Source: Rhexocercosporidium sp. MPI-PUGE-AT-0058
Lineage: Eukaryota; Ascomycota; Leotiomycetes; Helotiales
Assembly: GCA_020746875.1 (NCBI GenBank)
Contig: JAGTJL010000001.1
Coordinates: forward strand, 4,526,001 to 4,590,000
Direction: 5' to 3'
Length of the DNA: 64,000 nucleotides
Part shown: piece by piece, positions 54,960 through 64,000 of the stretch
How the letters are laid out: each line of letters opens with the position of its first letter
Numbering within the stretch: the first letter of the stretch is position 1
The notes under the pieces: generated by a model
Database searches by the model: none
Seen by the model: the letters and a program-made list of their open reading frames with translations, nothing else
What the model was told of the DNA's origin: nothing
Translations under genes and position numbers: made by a program

Positions 54960-56600
54960 GACATGCTAAGACTCATGTAGATCACCACCTCAAAATAGAT
55001 GAAATCAAAAACACTGACATGTTGAAGCAGGTGAGTATCCCCCGTATCAAAAATCTCACCCCTCGAATTGAAATGTGGAATTACATAACTTACTTAGACG
55101 ACCAGCAAAAGTCCATCGTCCTCGCCCACTCAACCCAAAGGAGTCAGAGTCGAAGAGAAGGTGCAAGAACCCGATGTTCGTCTCCTAGCTAACAACTTCT
55201 CAGGAAAATATTGAGTTTTACTGCTAAACTCAAACAGAAGCCAGATGTCCAAGAGCAGCACCTAAGACAGTCTGTCTGCCCGGCATTTTCAAACCACCCT
55301 CCTCCTTCAGGATGATTAACTTTACATATACTTCGATAGAAATTCGGCCGACAGAAAAGATGAAAATTCGCAGGTAAGTATCCCCCTCAAAAAACTATAG
55401 GTAAGCTCTCCCTCATCCAATGGTTAACACCACATCTCCAGGAAGACAGACTATCCCTAACCAGCAACTCAAGAATACCCCGGAAACAAAGATAAGTACA
55501 ACCCAGATACGGACCCAGCTAACTAAATTCTAGTTTCAAAATTAATACAGCCTGTTCGTGCCAAGAGTCGGAATCTGTCCTGTCACAAGGTACACCAGAG
55601 ACTGTGCGCAACTTTCTTTTCGAGGTAATTCTCAGGGTCAATAGCATTCTCGTGCGGTTCTTTACATCCTAATATTCAGTGAGCATAGACCTCGAGAGAA
55701 AAGTTCGATTGTAACCTTATTCAAACTAAAACCAAGTATTCCGAAACTACAGAGCTGTACAAGTACAAAATAACCTAATCCAGTTTAGGAGCTATCAATA
55801 TCTAGCTAGTAAGTTCCCTATCTAGGACAGCTAATCATTGGCAGGGCTCGAAAAGGAAAGAATTCCAAAGAAAGTATATTCGAAATGACAATCCGACCTC
55901 CAGGATGAAGGAACAGGAGCAGACAGGTAAGTTCGCCCTCCTACGTTTTCAACTGAAACATGAACACTTCCCCACGATTCTTATTTCAGCAGCCCAGTAT
56001 CTGGACATCAATACCAAAACCAAGCCAAAGGAAACGAGAGGCACGTACGGCATGCAGTCAACACCATCCAACACCTCGGACTAGTTTTGACTTCCGGATC
56101 TGGAGAAGGTAAATATTCCGAAATCTATTCACGGACAGCCAAGACACGGAAGGAGAGCCAAAAGAGACCGGGGGAACCAGGACAACCACCCTGGACTGTT
56201 TTGCCGCCTCTAAGGAAGTAAGAAAACGCTCTGAATATCCGCTCAAATCACATCAAGATCGGAAACTTAAGCCAGCGGACGGCCAAGACGAGGATATCCA
56301 GGGTTTCATATCATCAACATAGGTAAGTATATGTCAAAAACGAGACGAGGTAAGGTAGCAACAGCCCCAAGATTTTTAATCCAGCTAACAACACAACACA
56401 GTAGAACTCCTCAATATATTATATTCCCCCTCTGCTTCTCGGACAGCCATGCAGTTCCTATCTCTTACAGTACCTCCGTTCCGGAAAGCCCACCCCCTTC
56501 ATTCGGAAATTTAGCCAACTGAATTTTACTTCGGACGAAATATAAAATCTTGTATAAGGCAGCTAGGTAAGTAAACCCAACAACTAACTGGTCCTTCAAC
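54960..56600 (+). other. region with a series of strong 5' splice-site-like sequences, no long ORF
   Basis: On the plus strand, exon-end-like sequence followed by a near-consensus donor recurs: CAG|GTGAGTATCCCCC (about 55031), CAG|GTAAGTATCCCCC (about 55375), CAG|GTAAGTTCGCCC (about 55928), AAG|GTAAATATTCC (about 56108), ATAG|GTAAGTATATG (about 56322) and TAG|GTAAGTAAACC (about 56567). Pyrimidine-rich acceptors follow most of them (CTTACTTAG near 55098, ATCTCCAG near 55441, ATTGGCAG near 55847, TTATTTCAG near 55989). The purine-rich pieces between carry many stops. It could be a heavily spliced non-coding RNA, a spliced 3' UTR of the zinc-finger gene, or a decayed duplicated exon array. Confidence 0.45.
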
Positions 56601-57093
56601 ATACTGACTTCTGAGCCCCGCCTCTCGACTACGAAAAGCATCAGAAAGACATGGAGTTATGGTATCTAGGACTTCTCCATGCTACCAACTAACACAGGAA
56701 CTTAGGTTGCGCAATTAACAACTAAGTCCCCTTCTAATTCCATCCATTCCATTCCTTTCCTTCACTGTTAAGAGAAGACCCCGACAAGAAGGCGAGCCAA
56801 TCCCTAACCCCCCTTTCCTGCAAAGCTTCTTGCTACAAGCGTATCAAAACCTGACGATCAGAATACAATTATTATCCGAACCAAGACTTCCCCAAATGGG
56901 AATGTGAAAACCCAATCATCGTACAAAATAAATTGACGAACCATACATACATAAATCAAGAATACCATCTCATCTTCCCCTACATAGTTTCCCAGAAAGC
57001 TGTTCGTTTGTAATTCCTCAATCCAAAACTCTGTCTAGATTCCCTTGCCCACTACAATCCATCCCATCTCATCCCATTCCACCCCCTCCGTAC
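56601..57093. other. intergenic, no gene seen
   Basis: 3' side of the minus-strand secreted-protein gene. Pyrimidine-rich on the plus strand, without coding frames. Confidence 0.4.
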
Positions 57094-57878
57094 CTAACAC
57101 CCCCTCCCCCTCCCCCTCCCCCTTCCCCACTTCTCAACAACAGTAAACTCCAAATCATCAACCACCAACTCCCCGTACATATCCCCCCCATCCACCTCCC
57201 TCTCAATACTCCACGCCAAGTCCACCAAACCCTCCCACTCCCTCCCAAAGCTCGCCTTGCCTCTCGTGCTATTCATCACGAACTCACCCAACTTGTGTCC
57301 TGGGTCGAGTTTTGGGAAGATTAGAGAGGTTTGCATGGGTTCTAAAGGTGTGGGTTTGGTGCCGGTGAGAGTGATACGGCATGCGGGCTGCGGGATGCCG
57401 GAATCGCAAGCGTAGGAGAAGGAGTGGAGGGCGAAGGTCGTCGTTGGTGTTTCCATTGTTGATATCTCGGGGAGGGGAGAGGAGGAGGAGGAGGCAGGGG
57501 GAGAAGTAGAGATAAATCCCGCACCACCATATGCGATGGCGTATTGAGTGCCAGAAGAGGCGGAGATGAAATTGTTTTCTTGGGATGCGATGGAGAAGTT
57601 CTGGTAGTAAAGGTTGAGGTAGGGGGAGGGGAGTGGAGAGGTGGGGAGGATGTTGTCGTACTGGGTGGTGGCGGTTAGTGGTGTTGTTTGGGACGGTGTA
57701 GTTGGGTTGGGTTGGGAATTGGTTGGAGAGGGAGGGGAGGAGGACGAACGCGTGCTGTGTGGTGTCTGCTATGAGATATACAATGGGGTTGGGTGGCGAG
57801 TGTGATGGCTGTGATTTCTTTGAAGAAGAGAGTGAGGAGGGTGGTGGAGGCGAGGAGGACGGAGGTGAGAGATAGCAT
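57094..57878 (-). CDS. secreted hypothetical protein, exon structure unresolved
   Basis: A signal-peptide start MLSLTSVLLASTTLLTLFF lies at ATG 57878. The main coding frame is open from about 57760 to 57094: a Ser/Pro/Thr linker, then QYDNILPTSP...YLNLYYQNFSIASQENNFISASSGTQYAIAYGGAGF. After a Ser/Pro stretch comes TTFALHSFSYACDSGIPQPACRITLTGTK...GDMYGELVVDDLEF, and the end is RGRGRGRGC. The second half looks like a fungal beta-sandwich wall or extracellular domain. The signal peptide and the main frame are in different phases and the gap near 57790-57760 offers no intron of normal size, so a frameshift or an unrecognised splice is possible. Confidence 0.5.
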
Positions 57879-58593
57879 CTTGTTGGATTGTTGGAGTGAA
57901 TTGCCGGATCAGTATTGAAGCTGAATAATGATAATGATTTAGATCTTGTTCTCCTCTTGCTGGAAGGAGTAATGAGGAGACTGTAAAATAGAAAGAGGAA
58001 AATGTAGTGTTTCAAGCAGGGTAGGATTTGAAGCGGGCTATGGAAATCGAGGATGTTTGGACTCGATTGTTTGTACTCGACGGAGTACATAGGGGATTGT
58101 GTGCTACGAGACACTGTCAGGATACGAACATGAAGTGAGGAGGATGCAGCTTTCCTCTCTGTGCCCTGCCGATCTGGTGTGACCACTTCGACAGATAGTG
58201 GACTGGAGTAAACCCTCATCTCTTTTTGTATCAGGAAGATAACAATAGCAAGGGAAAAAAAGGAAGATGAAATAGTAGTAGAAGATTGATGAGCTGCCGC
58301 CAGCCAAGGGGTGTCTGGGGCTCGAAAATTTGGAGATCTCTTGGACGCCTAAGACGAGATGTAGACATCGACGTGAAGAAAGGACTGAATATGCGGTAGA
58401 GGAGAGATGCAGCTACCCGCCATATCCTCAACTCTATCGAGTAACAATATGCCGCGGAGCAAATGGACTCGAACAGGTTCCCTCGCTCCCTGAAACCATG
58501 GCATTACCAGAGGTAAATTTGAACCTAGATCAATTGATGCCAGATCCGATTCATATCACCGCAATCTATCGTACATTTTCACCAGCATTGCAA
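57879..58593. other. intergenic, no supported gene
   Basis: The long minus frame 57284..58219 crosses this region but is low-complexity Pro/Ser/His sequence antisense to G-rich strands and lies out of phase with the secreted-protein frame. The 89-codon plus frame at 58330 has no recognisable content. Confidence 0.45.
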
Positions 58594-59916
58594 TCATAAC
58601 TTCGCACCCTTCCCCTTCGCAGCATCATCTTTCACCCACAGCTCATCCCATGGTACGCGATGCTTCAGATGGGCAGGTTGACTGGGGACGCCAACCTTGT
58701 GGTGCTCACAGGTACAAAAGACGGTCTTGCCGTCTTGAGTTGTCATCGTGCCGCGGATCATGGCCATTGTTTTGCCGACTTGCATTACGACAGAGTGGAT
58801 GCGTACTATGGTACCTTTTGGGGAGTTAGTAGTTGATGGAAGGGAGGATGGAGCGTGGAGATAGGAGGATGGAGAAGGGAGGATGGAGAAGGAAGCATTA
58901 GCTGTGGGCTTAAGTGAAGTATCAAAAGAAGTTAGATAAGGTAAGGACCTGGCAATGAAAGAGGATGCAGAACACAGAGATGAAGACGAGAATACGCACC
59001 GACCGGAATAGCGCGTAAGTAACTGATATTCAACGTCCTTGTCACGCCGCCGAGGAAGCTGAACCAACTATATCAGCACCATTACCTCCATAGAAGAAGA
59101 GTAGACATACTCCCAGAATCCAGGTTTAGCAAGAGGTCCTAATGCTGTCGTCGTGCACATATCAAAGATGACGCCTGCTGCTCCACCATCTGTTCTCAGT
59201 CAGTATCGATATCGATCTCTTGCAATTTATCAAAACAGAAACCCGGGAGCAAATTCGAATACAAGCAAAATCAACCATGTTTCCCGTTTCTTGGACTTAT
59301 CTCGGTAGACAAGTCTCACTGCAAGTCCGGGTCTTATTCAACCTCCAAACTACAAAGGCAAAAATGGTGTCCTAATACACGACCAAAAGAATTACTCACG
59401 CATGACCCCATTGACATTAGAATACCTCTCATCGATATAGAACTCGAAAGTCACGGTTCCCGCTTCTGAAGCGTCGATCAGCTTCACGTTCTCCATGATG
59501 TGTCTATCGAAGCCGGTGAAGTTGGTGCTTTTCGCTATGAGGAGGTAGCTGGGATGGTGTTAGTTGAGACATATTTGAATTTGGGGTGATGTTGGGATGG
59601 ATGGATGATTGGACGAAAGGGAGGCAACCCATTGTTATGATTGATGAAAGGGAGAAGCGAGGCCATTGGAGGTAGAGAGTGAGGTTGAGGTTGAGATGTG
59701 CAAGCGAGAGAAAGGAGGGGGTAAATTGGCAAAGGTAAACAGAAAGCGAGGACATCAATTGAAGCCTTGCTCCAAGAATAGAAGATCATCAAACAAAACT
59801 AGCAGACAACAGAGAGACAGAGCAAGACGAAGCAGTAAACACGCAACATACCGCTCGAAGATAGCTTCCACGGCCTTCATAGCTTTCGCACGTGATGCCA
59901 TCGCATCTTCCGCCAT
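58594..59916 (-). CDS. hotdog-fold thioesterase (4HBT, ACOT13-like)
   Basis: Acyl-CoA thioesterase-like protein. Minus-strand exons: 59916..59852, 59548..59400, 59189..59111, 59058..59000, 58814..58594; 190 aa. All introns are GT-AG, and each junction was chosen to keep the frame and the hotdog pattern. N-terminus: MAEDAMASRAKAMKAVEAIF. The family signature HGGAAGVIFDMCTTTAL (about residues 71-87) is on the central helix, followed by GVTRTLNISYLRAIPVG (about 101-117), V-R-I-H-S-V-V-M-Q-V-G-K and T-M-A-M-I-R-G-T-M. An alternative exon 4 acceptor at 59067 would add three residues. The extended C-terminus (WDELWVKDD...KGKGAKL) ends in basic residues. Substrate unknown. Confidence 0.85.
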
Positions 59917-62900
59917 CTTTCCTGCCTTATCTTCTCTTCTGTTATCTTTCCCGTCTTATCTCTATTCCAATGGAGGTCGGAGAGATTGAGCTTCCCCGAC
60001 TCAAGCTTGCGATCCAATGACTCGATAGTCGAACGTTGAGTAGGTATAATCAACTGAGGAGAGCTTCACGATGTCTCGCTTCCGCCCAATGCCTCGGCTC
60101 GCACGGTTGTATTGGTTCCCAATCAGAGAGGGAAGGGAAAATCGCAGGCTCTACGGTAGCCTTACATCCGAGGCCGCGATTTCTCCCCCTTTCCCTCCAG
60201 ATTTCTTTCGCTTCCACCTGAGCACCCCCTCGTGCTCGCCCTCGCTCTCGCCTCCACTTCCGCTTGCAGGCTGGCGAGATATCAAATCCCACATCAAACA
60301 TTCAGCCTCGTACACCAACTCGTCATCACTTCATCGTCAACTCCGTTTCAAGAAAGATCGCGAAACATACGCGTGAAATGAAATTGCGCTTTCGCGGCTT
60401 CGCAGACCCTAAGGTAATTGAAGTGGGAGATTGAAGGTGCATTTTTTGGCGTTGGGGTCGAATTGAAGATGCTGTCTCGCCTCTATAGCCGAGAAAGGCT
60501 CGCAAAGTGGCTTGGACAGAGAAGAGGGCTGTGGATTGGTCCTGGTTTGGTGGGTGGAATTTGACGAGGCAATACTCTACTTACGCTGCCTGTCTTACTG
60601 GTGGTGTTAAGAAGAAGATTCTTTGACTTTCCTTTGTTGTTTACCTCTGCCTTATCTATTGATAGTATGGAATGCCCGACGAGGGACGAGGGCGAAAGAG
60701 AAGAAAGCAAAAGAGGCGTGAGAACACTGCATGAAGTGGCTTGCTTGCCTTCCGCTTCCCGCTTCTTGTAGCGGGTGGGATATTGTATTGAGCCTCCCCC
60801 TGATGCAAAAGTAAAACCACCCCCTAAAAGTACTGCTCGACCGGCAGCATATCTATGACCGTTCAATTGACAACCCTTCCCGAGACAAAATATTTATAGA
60901 TGAGGTTCACGATATCTTCAGCCTCAAGTTCTGCCCCCTCGCATTCTCGTATTCGCATCCCCCGCCTTTTTGCATAATAGATAGGGAAGTAAGACAGGGA
61001 TGTTTCCGACCTGCCGGCTGGGCATCATCACCGTCATTTTCGTTGTTTTATCAGCCGCTCGGCGTTACTGTACTGTAGGATGAAGTACTCTCGGGACTGT
61101 AAGAGTAAGACAATAGCAACAAACTTCTCTAAGGGGCTGAAGGAGCAATCTCTCTCTCTCTCTCTCTCTCACAAAGTCAATCAAAGCTCCAAGACATTAA
61201 GCCGTCGGCAAGGCTGGAGTACTGTAGGTTCAAGCCAGATCGCCAGACAATGCAAAACTCAAACTTGAAGTCTTAAAACTTACAGAATTCGGGAAATACT
61301 TTCGTACGAACGAAGAAAAGTTCGGATGAAACTAAGAAGTGGAGGGCTTGGGTGTTCGTTTGAGTGTTTCGTCGTCAGAGGTTTAGGCTTGGGGGTAGGA
61401 ATGGAGTTGGCATTGGTAAATCGAAGAACAGCCAAGTGCACAAGTAACTGTGTGACCTTGTGAGCTTCCTTGTGCTTCAGCTGGCGGCTGGGCTGGGCTG
61501 GCTGGCTAGAGATGCATGGCGATATGTTTACCCGACCGAGAAAGCTGAATGGCGTTCCTGATCCGACGATCAACGAATTGCCCTCATCATCAGGGCAATT
61601 AATCTAACCAGCAGCGCTGCATCTGGAAAGGGGCCGCGTGTCCAATTGTTTCTGCTGGCATACCATAGAGTATTTCAGAGAAGGTGGATGTCTCATTCAG
61701 ATGGTTGCGCGTCGCAGATCCAAGTTCTACTTAGTACTTGGTAGTTTATCTGGATTTCGGGACCGAGTGGCTTCTGAAGGGCAAGGTTCTTCTTGACGGC
61801 GCCGGCGCCTGTCTAGTTTCGGATCGGAGCATTGACTTTGACAAGCCACAAACACCACAGACAGATAGCTAGAGCTTCGGGGCATGTACTCTGTGGAGGG
61901 AAATTCGCAAGTGGCCGCGAATCAATCTGTGGCCAGACCAGGTGGTTTGGTAAGGGGAGGAGGGGAAGAGGTTCTTCAAGTGACTGCAAGTGAAGTTCTG
62001 TGAGTTTCTCTGCTGAGGATTGTACCATTCATCACAGTAGAGCTACGAGTTCAATGTCGTCATCACTCATGAAAGTCGCAATGTACAAGCTCTATTTTTA
62101 TAACATCACCAATACTGTACTTACATGGAAATGAAAGGTGGCTGACGATGATGTCTATCTTTCGCGACGATCAGCGCCTCGTTCTCGCATCTTGGGCGTA
62201 CCAATCCCGGGAAGTTGTGCACTTGCACAAAACGGCATGCACAATACATGGACTCCCCCTGCCCGACCCAGCGCCACATCCCGCTTGTCACACGACACCG
62301 CTCCACAGCTGGACGTCGACGTCGCGACATCAATCTTGCTCCTGTTGCGCCTCTTGCGCCTCCTGCTCCTCCTACTCCTCTTGTTCCTCCTCCTGCCGCT
62401 CCTTCAATCTCCATCCATCTCCATCCAAGATTGGATAGCAGTTGCCGATGTTGCTGAACCCGGCTCAGGGACATTGTTGCGTAGGCTGGGCGCTGCATCC
62501 ATCTCCACTTCGGAAGCTTGGTATCCAACCAACCAAGACGCGCGATCTAATCATCCTGGCTTGTATCCTTCCCGTCAAATGTCCCCCCTCCCTTCCCCCC
62601 CACTGCTATCATTTTCATGTCTATCTATCCTCTGCCCGCGCCAGACAGACAAAAGCGATTGCTTGCCCACCTTCTTGTTATCTGCTTTCTTCCTTTGTAC
62701 CTATCTGTACAATACTCGTACCTCACTTCATCTCTTCTCCTGCCAGCACAGCGTTCTGGTTTGCTTCTTTCATCATCATTGCCCATACGAGATTTGTTGT
62801 CTCCATAACGTCAATTGCTCCTTGCCAGCCTCATTTGACATACACCATTGCCAAGATCATTTCTTGGCTGCTGCTTGGCAAGGATAACTCGGAGCACACG

Positions 62901-63087
62901 ACTACTTACTTACAAGAGAGAGGAGGGCCCCATTAGCTCTAGTCATTTCTACCGTTATCAGATTCCGATTTCGAGCATTGAACGATCGATATCCTCAAGG
63001 CCATTCGATTGCTGTATTTCTATGAGCGAGACGTAGTGGGAAGTTTGGACCGTTTTCTCAGCCTTGCCATCTTATCTCTTCCCCACC
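59917..63087. other. intergenic, low-complexity tracts, no supported gene
   Basis: About 3.2 kb between the divergent thioesterase and LicD-like genes. It contains C/T-rich promoter sequence on both sides and a (TC)11 microsatellite. A CTCCTGCTCC-type pyrimidine tract (about 62335-62405) produces long shadow frames in several phases (62138..62887 and others) with Leu/Pro/Ser runs. None of these frames shows a domain. Confidence 0.5.
61149..61170. repeat. (TC)11 microsatellite
   Basis: Eleven uninterrupted TC dinucleotides in the spacer upstream of the LicD-like gene. Confidence 0.95.
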
Positions 63088-64000
63088 ATGAAGATCCAAC
63101 ATTTCTTCGCCAACTCCCTCCTCTTCACATGCTCTCTCGCCATCACAGCACCTCCGAACGCAGACAATGTGGTACGGATACGCAACTCCGACATCCAGAG
63201 GCGGAACGACGAGGCCGAACCCCAATGGGACGGGAAGTACTTCCATGAACCAGGTGGAGACAACGAGTTAGGGCACTACGATATCCGCTACTACAACGGC
63301 AAACCAGTCACCTATGAAGAGCGCGGCGAGACCCTCTACCACCTAATCCGCTCCTACCTCTCCGTGTTCCGTGAGCGCAACATCGAGACTTGGATCGCAC
63401 ACGGGACACTCTTGGGGTGGTGGTGGAACGGCAAGATCATGCCGTGGGATTGGGATCTAGACGTACAGGTCTCAGGCTCGACGTTGGCCTGGCTAGGCGA
63501 GAACATGAATATGACTATGCATAACTTCACGATGCCCGATCCGGACGGAACGCCTATCTTCCGCGAGTACCTCCTCGACGTTAACCCGTACTCGGCGGAG
63601 CGTGTGCGGGGGAACGGCCAGAATGTCATTGATGCTCGTTGGATCGATGTGCGGAATGGTCTTTTTATCGATATCACTGGCCTCAGCGAGACGAATCCCA
63701 GCGCGCAGCCGGGCGTGTGGAGTTGTAAGAATTATCATCGTTACCGCACGAGAGATCTGTACCCGCTGAGAGAGACGATGTATGAGGGTGTGCCTGCTTT
63801 GGTGCCGTATAGTTTCGACAGGATCTTGACGGAGGAGTACTCTGCGAGAGCATTGACAAAGACGAAGCATGAGGGGTATGTTTCTCAATTTCCGCAGAAA
63901 TTATGTTACAGAAGAATGTCAGTTAACGAGAAATAGACACCTCTGGGTCCCAGAACAGAAAGAATGGATCAAGCAGGAGGTCCTCCAGCAGAGCACCGAT
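63088..64000 (+). CDS. secreted LicD/Mnn4-like phosphotransferase (partial, runs off the window)
   Basis: LicD-family proteins transfer phosphocholine or phosphosugars to glycans; in fungi Mnn4-type members act in mannosylphosphate addition in the secretory pathway. Exons in view are 63088..63875 and 63937..64000 (incomplete at the window edge). The 61-nt intron is GTATGT...TAG, and phase 2 is kept. ATG 63088 starts a signal peptide (MKIQHFFANSLLFTCSLAITA); an earlier in-frame codon at 63064 is not ATG. Conserved parts are IETWIAHGTLLGWWWNGKIMPWDWDLDVQV (about residues 97-126), with the Asp-Trp-Asp-x-Asp cluster expected to bind metal, and ARWIDVRNGLFIDITGL (about 186-202), then LYPLRETMYEGVPALVPYSF. 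The family call is strong; the acceptor substrate is not known. Confidence 0.88.

Noticed and set aside
57284..58219. 311-codon minus-strand frame
   Set aside because: Low-complexity Pro/Ser/His sequence in the wrong phase relative to the better-supported secreted-protein frame; it arises from GGAGG/GAGGA-rich DNA.
62138..62887. 249-codon plus frame and several overlapping ones
   Set aside because: All phases are open because of CTCC/CTCCTG repeats; Leu/Pro/Ser runs without domain content.

Overview
This window is nuclear DNA of a filamentous ascomycete (Pezizomycotina). The evidence is short GT-AG introns of about 45-90 nt with GTAAGT/GTATGT donors, several HET-domain (heterokaryon incompatibility) loci, NB-ARC/TPR remnants of the fungal NLR type, 2EXR and small MADS-like proteins, and a Tad1-like non-LTR retroelement. 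The mix of families suggests Leotiomycetes, but that placement is inference only.

The window has two conserved flanks around an accessory core. The left flank (about 0.3-11.3 kb) holds a possible small membrane protein, an EDC4/Ge-1-like mRNA-decapping scaffold (1574 aa, one intron), a six-exon secreted GH13 alpha-amylase and an intronless NmrA-like NAD(P)-binding protein. The right flank (about 51-64 kb) holds an eight-exon multispanning membrane protein with an 18-nt microexon and a GC-AG intron, a C2HC zinc-finger gene, a secreted low-complexity protein, a five-exon hotdog-fold thioesterase and the first part of a secreted LicD/Mnn4-like protein that runs off the window.

The core (about 11.9-51 kb) is rich in repeats and broken genes. 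It contains one apparently intact HET gene (14.6-16.5 kb), a HET ORF with a decayed tail (26.4-28.0 kb), two HET pseudogenes (16.8-18.5 and 45.4-47.6 kb), and a HET-NB-ARC ORF that stops after its P-loop (41.0-42.2 kb). A matching NB-ARC-TPR-zinc-binding tail lies 16 kb away on the same strand (22.5-24.6 kb), so the two may be halves of one disrupted NLR gene. It also contains a coiled-coil plus beta-rich protein (29.3-31.1 kb), an internally deleted non-LTR retroelement, a transcription-factor-like gene, and remnants of 2EXR, MADS-like and other genes.

Two patterns link these loci. First, a dispersed repeat beginning TAACGTCC, with a doubled 17-bp motif CCCTGCGTGCCGAGAAA in its best copy, occurs in five copies plus a fragment. 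Copies in inverted orientation bracket HET/NLR genes twice (13,990..18,944 and 21,753..42,998). Second, the window holds a dispersed family of seven small Ser/Pro/Gln-rich zinc-finger loci. Six have fingers ending H-x4-C instead of H-x3-5-H, and four share a C-terminal motif like M-x-[DE]-x-E-Y-x3-L-x-S-I-G-L. One of these is a 298-codon frame interrupted only by two in-frame stop codons. Many breaks in the core look like C-to-T nonsense changes, as repeat-induced point mutation would leave.
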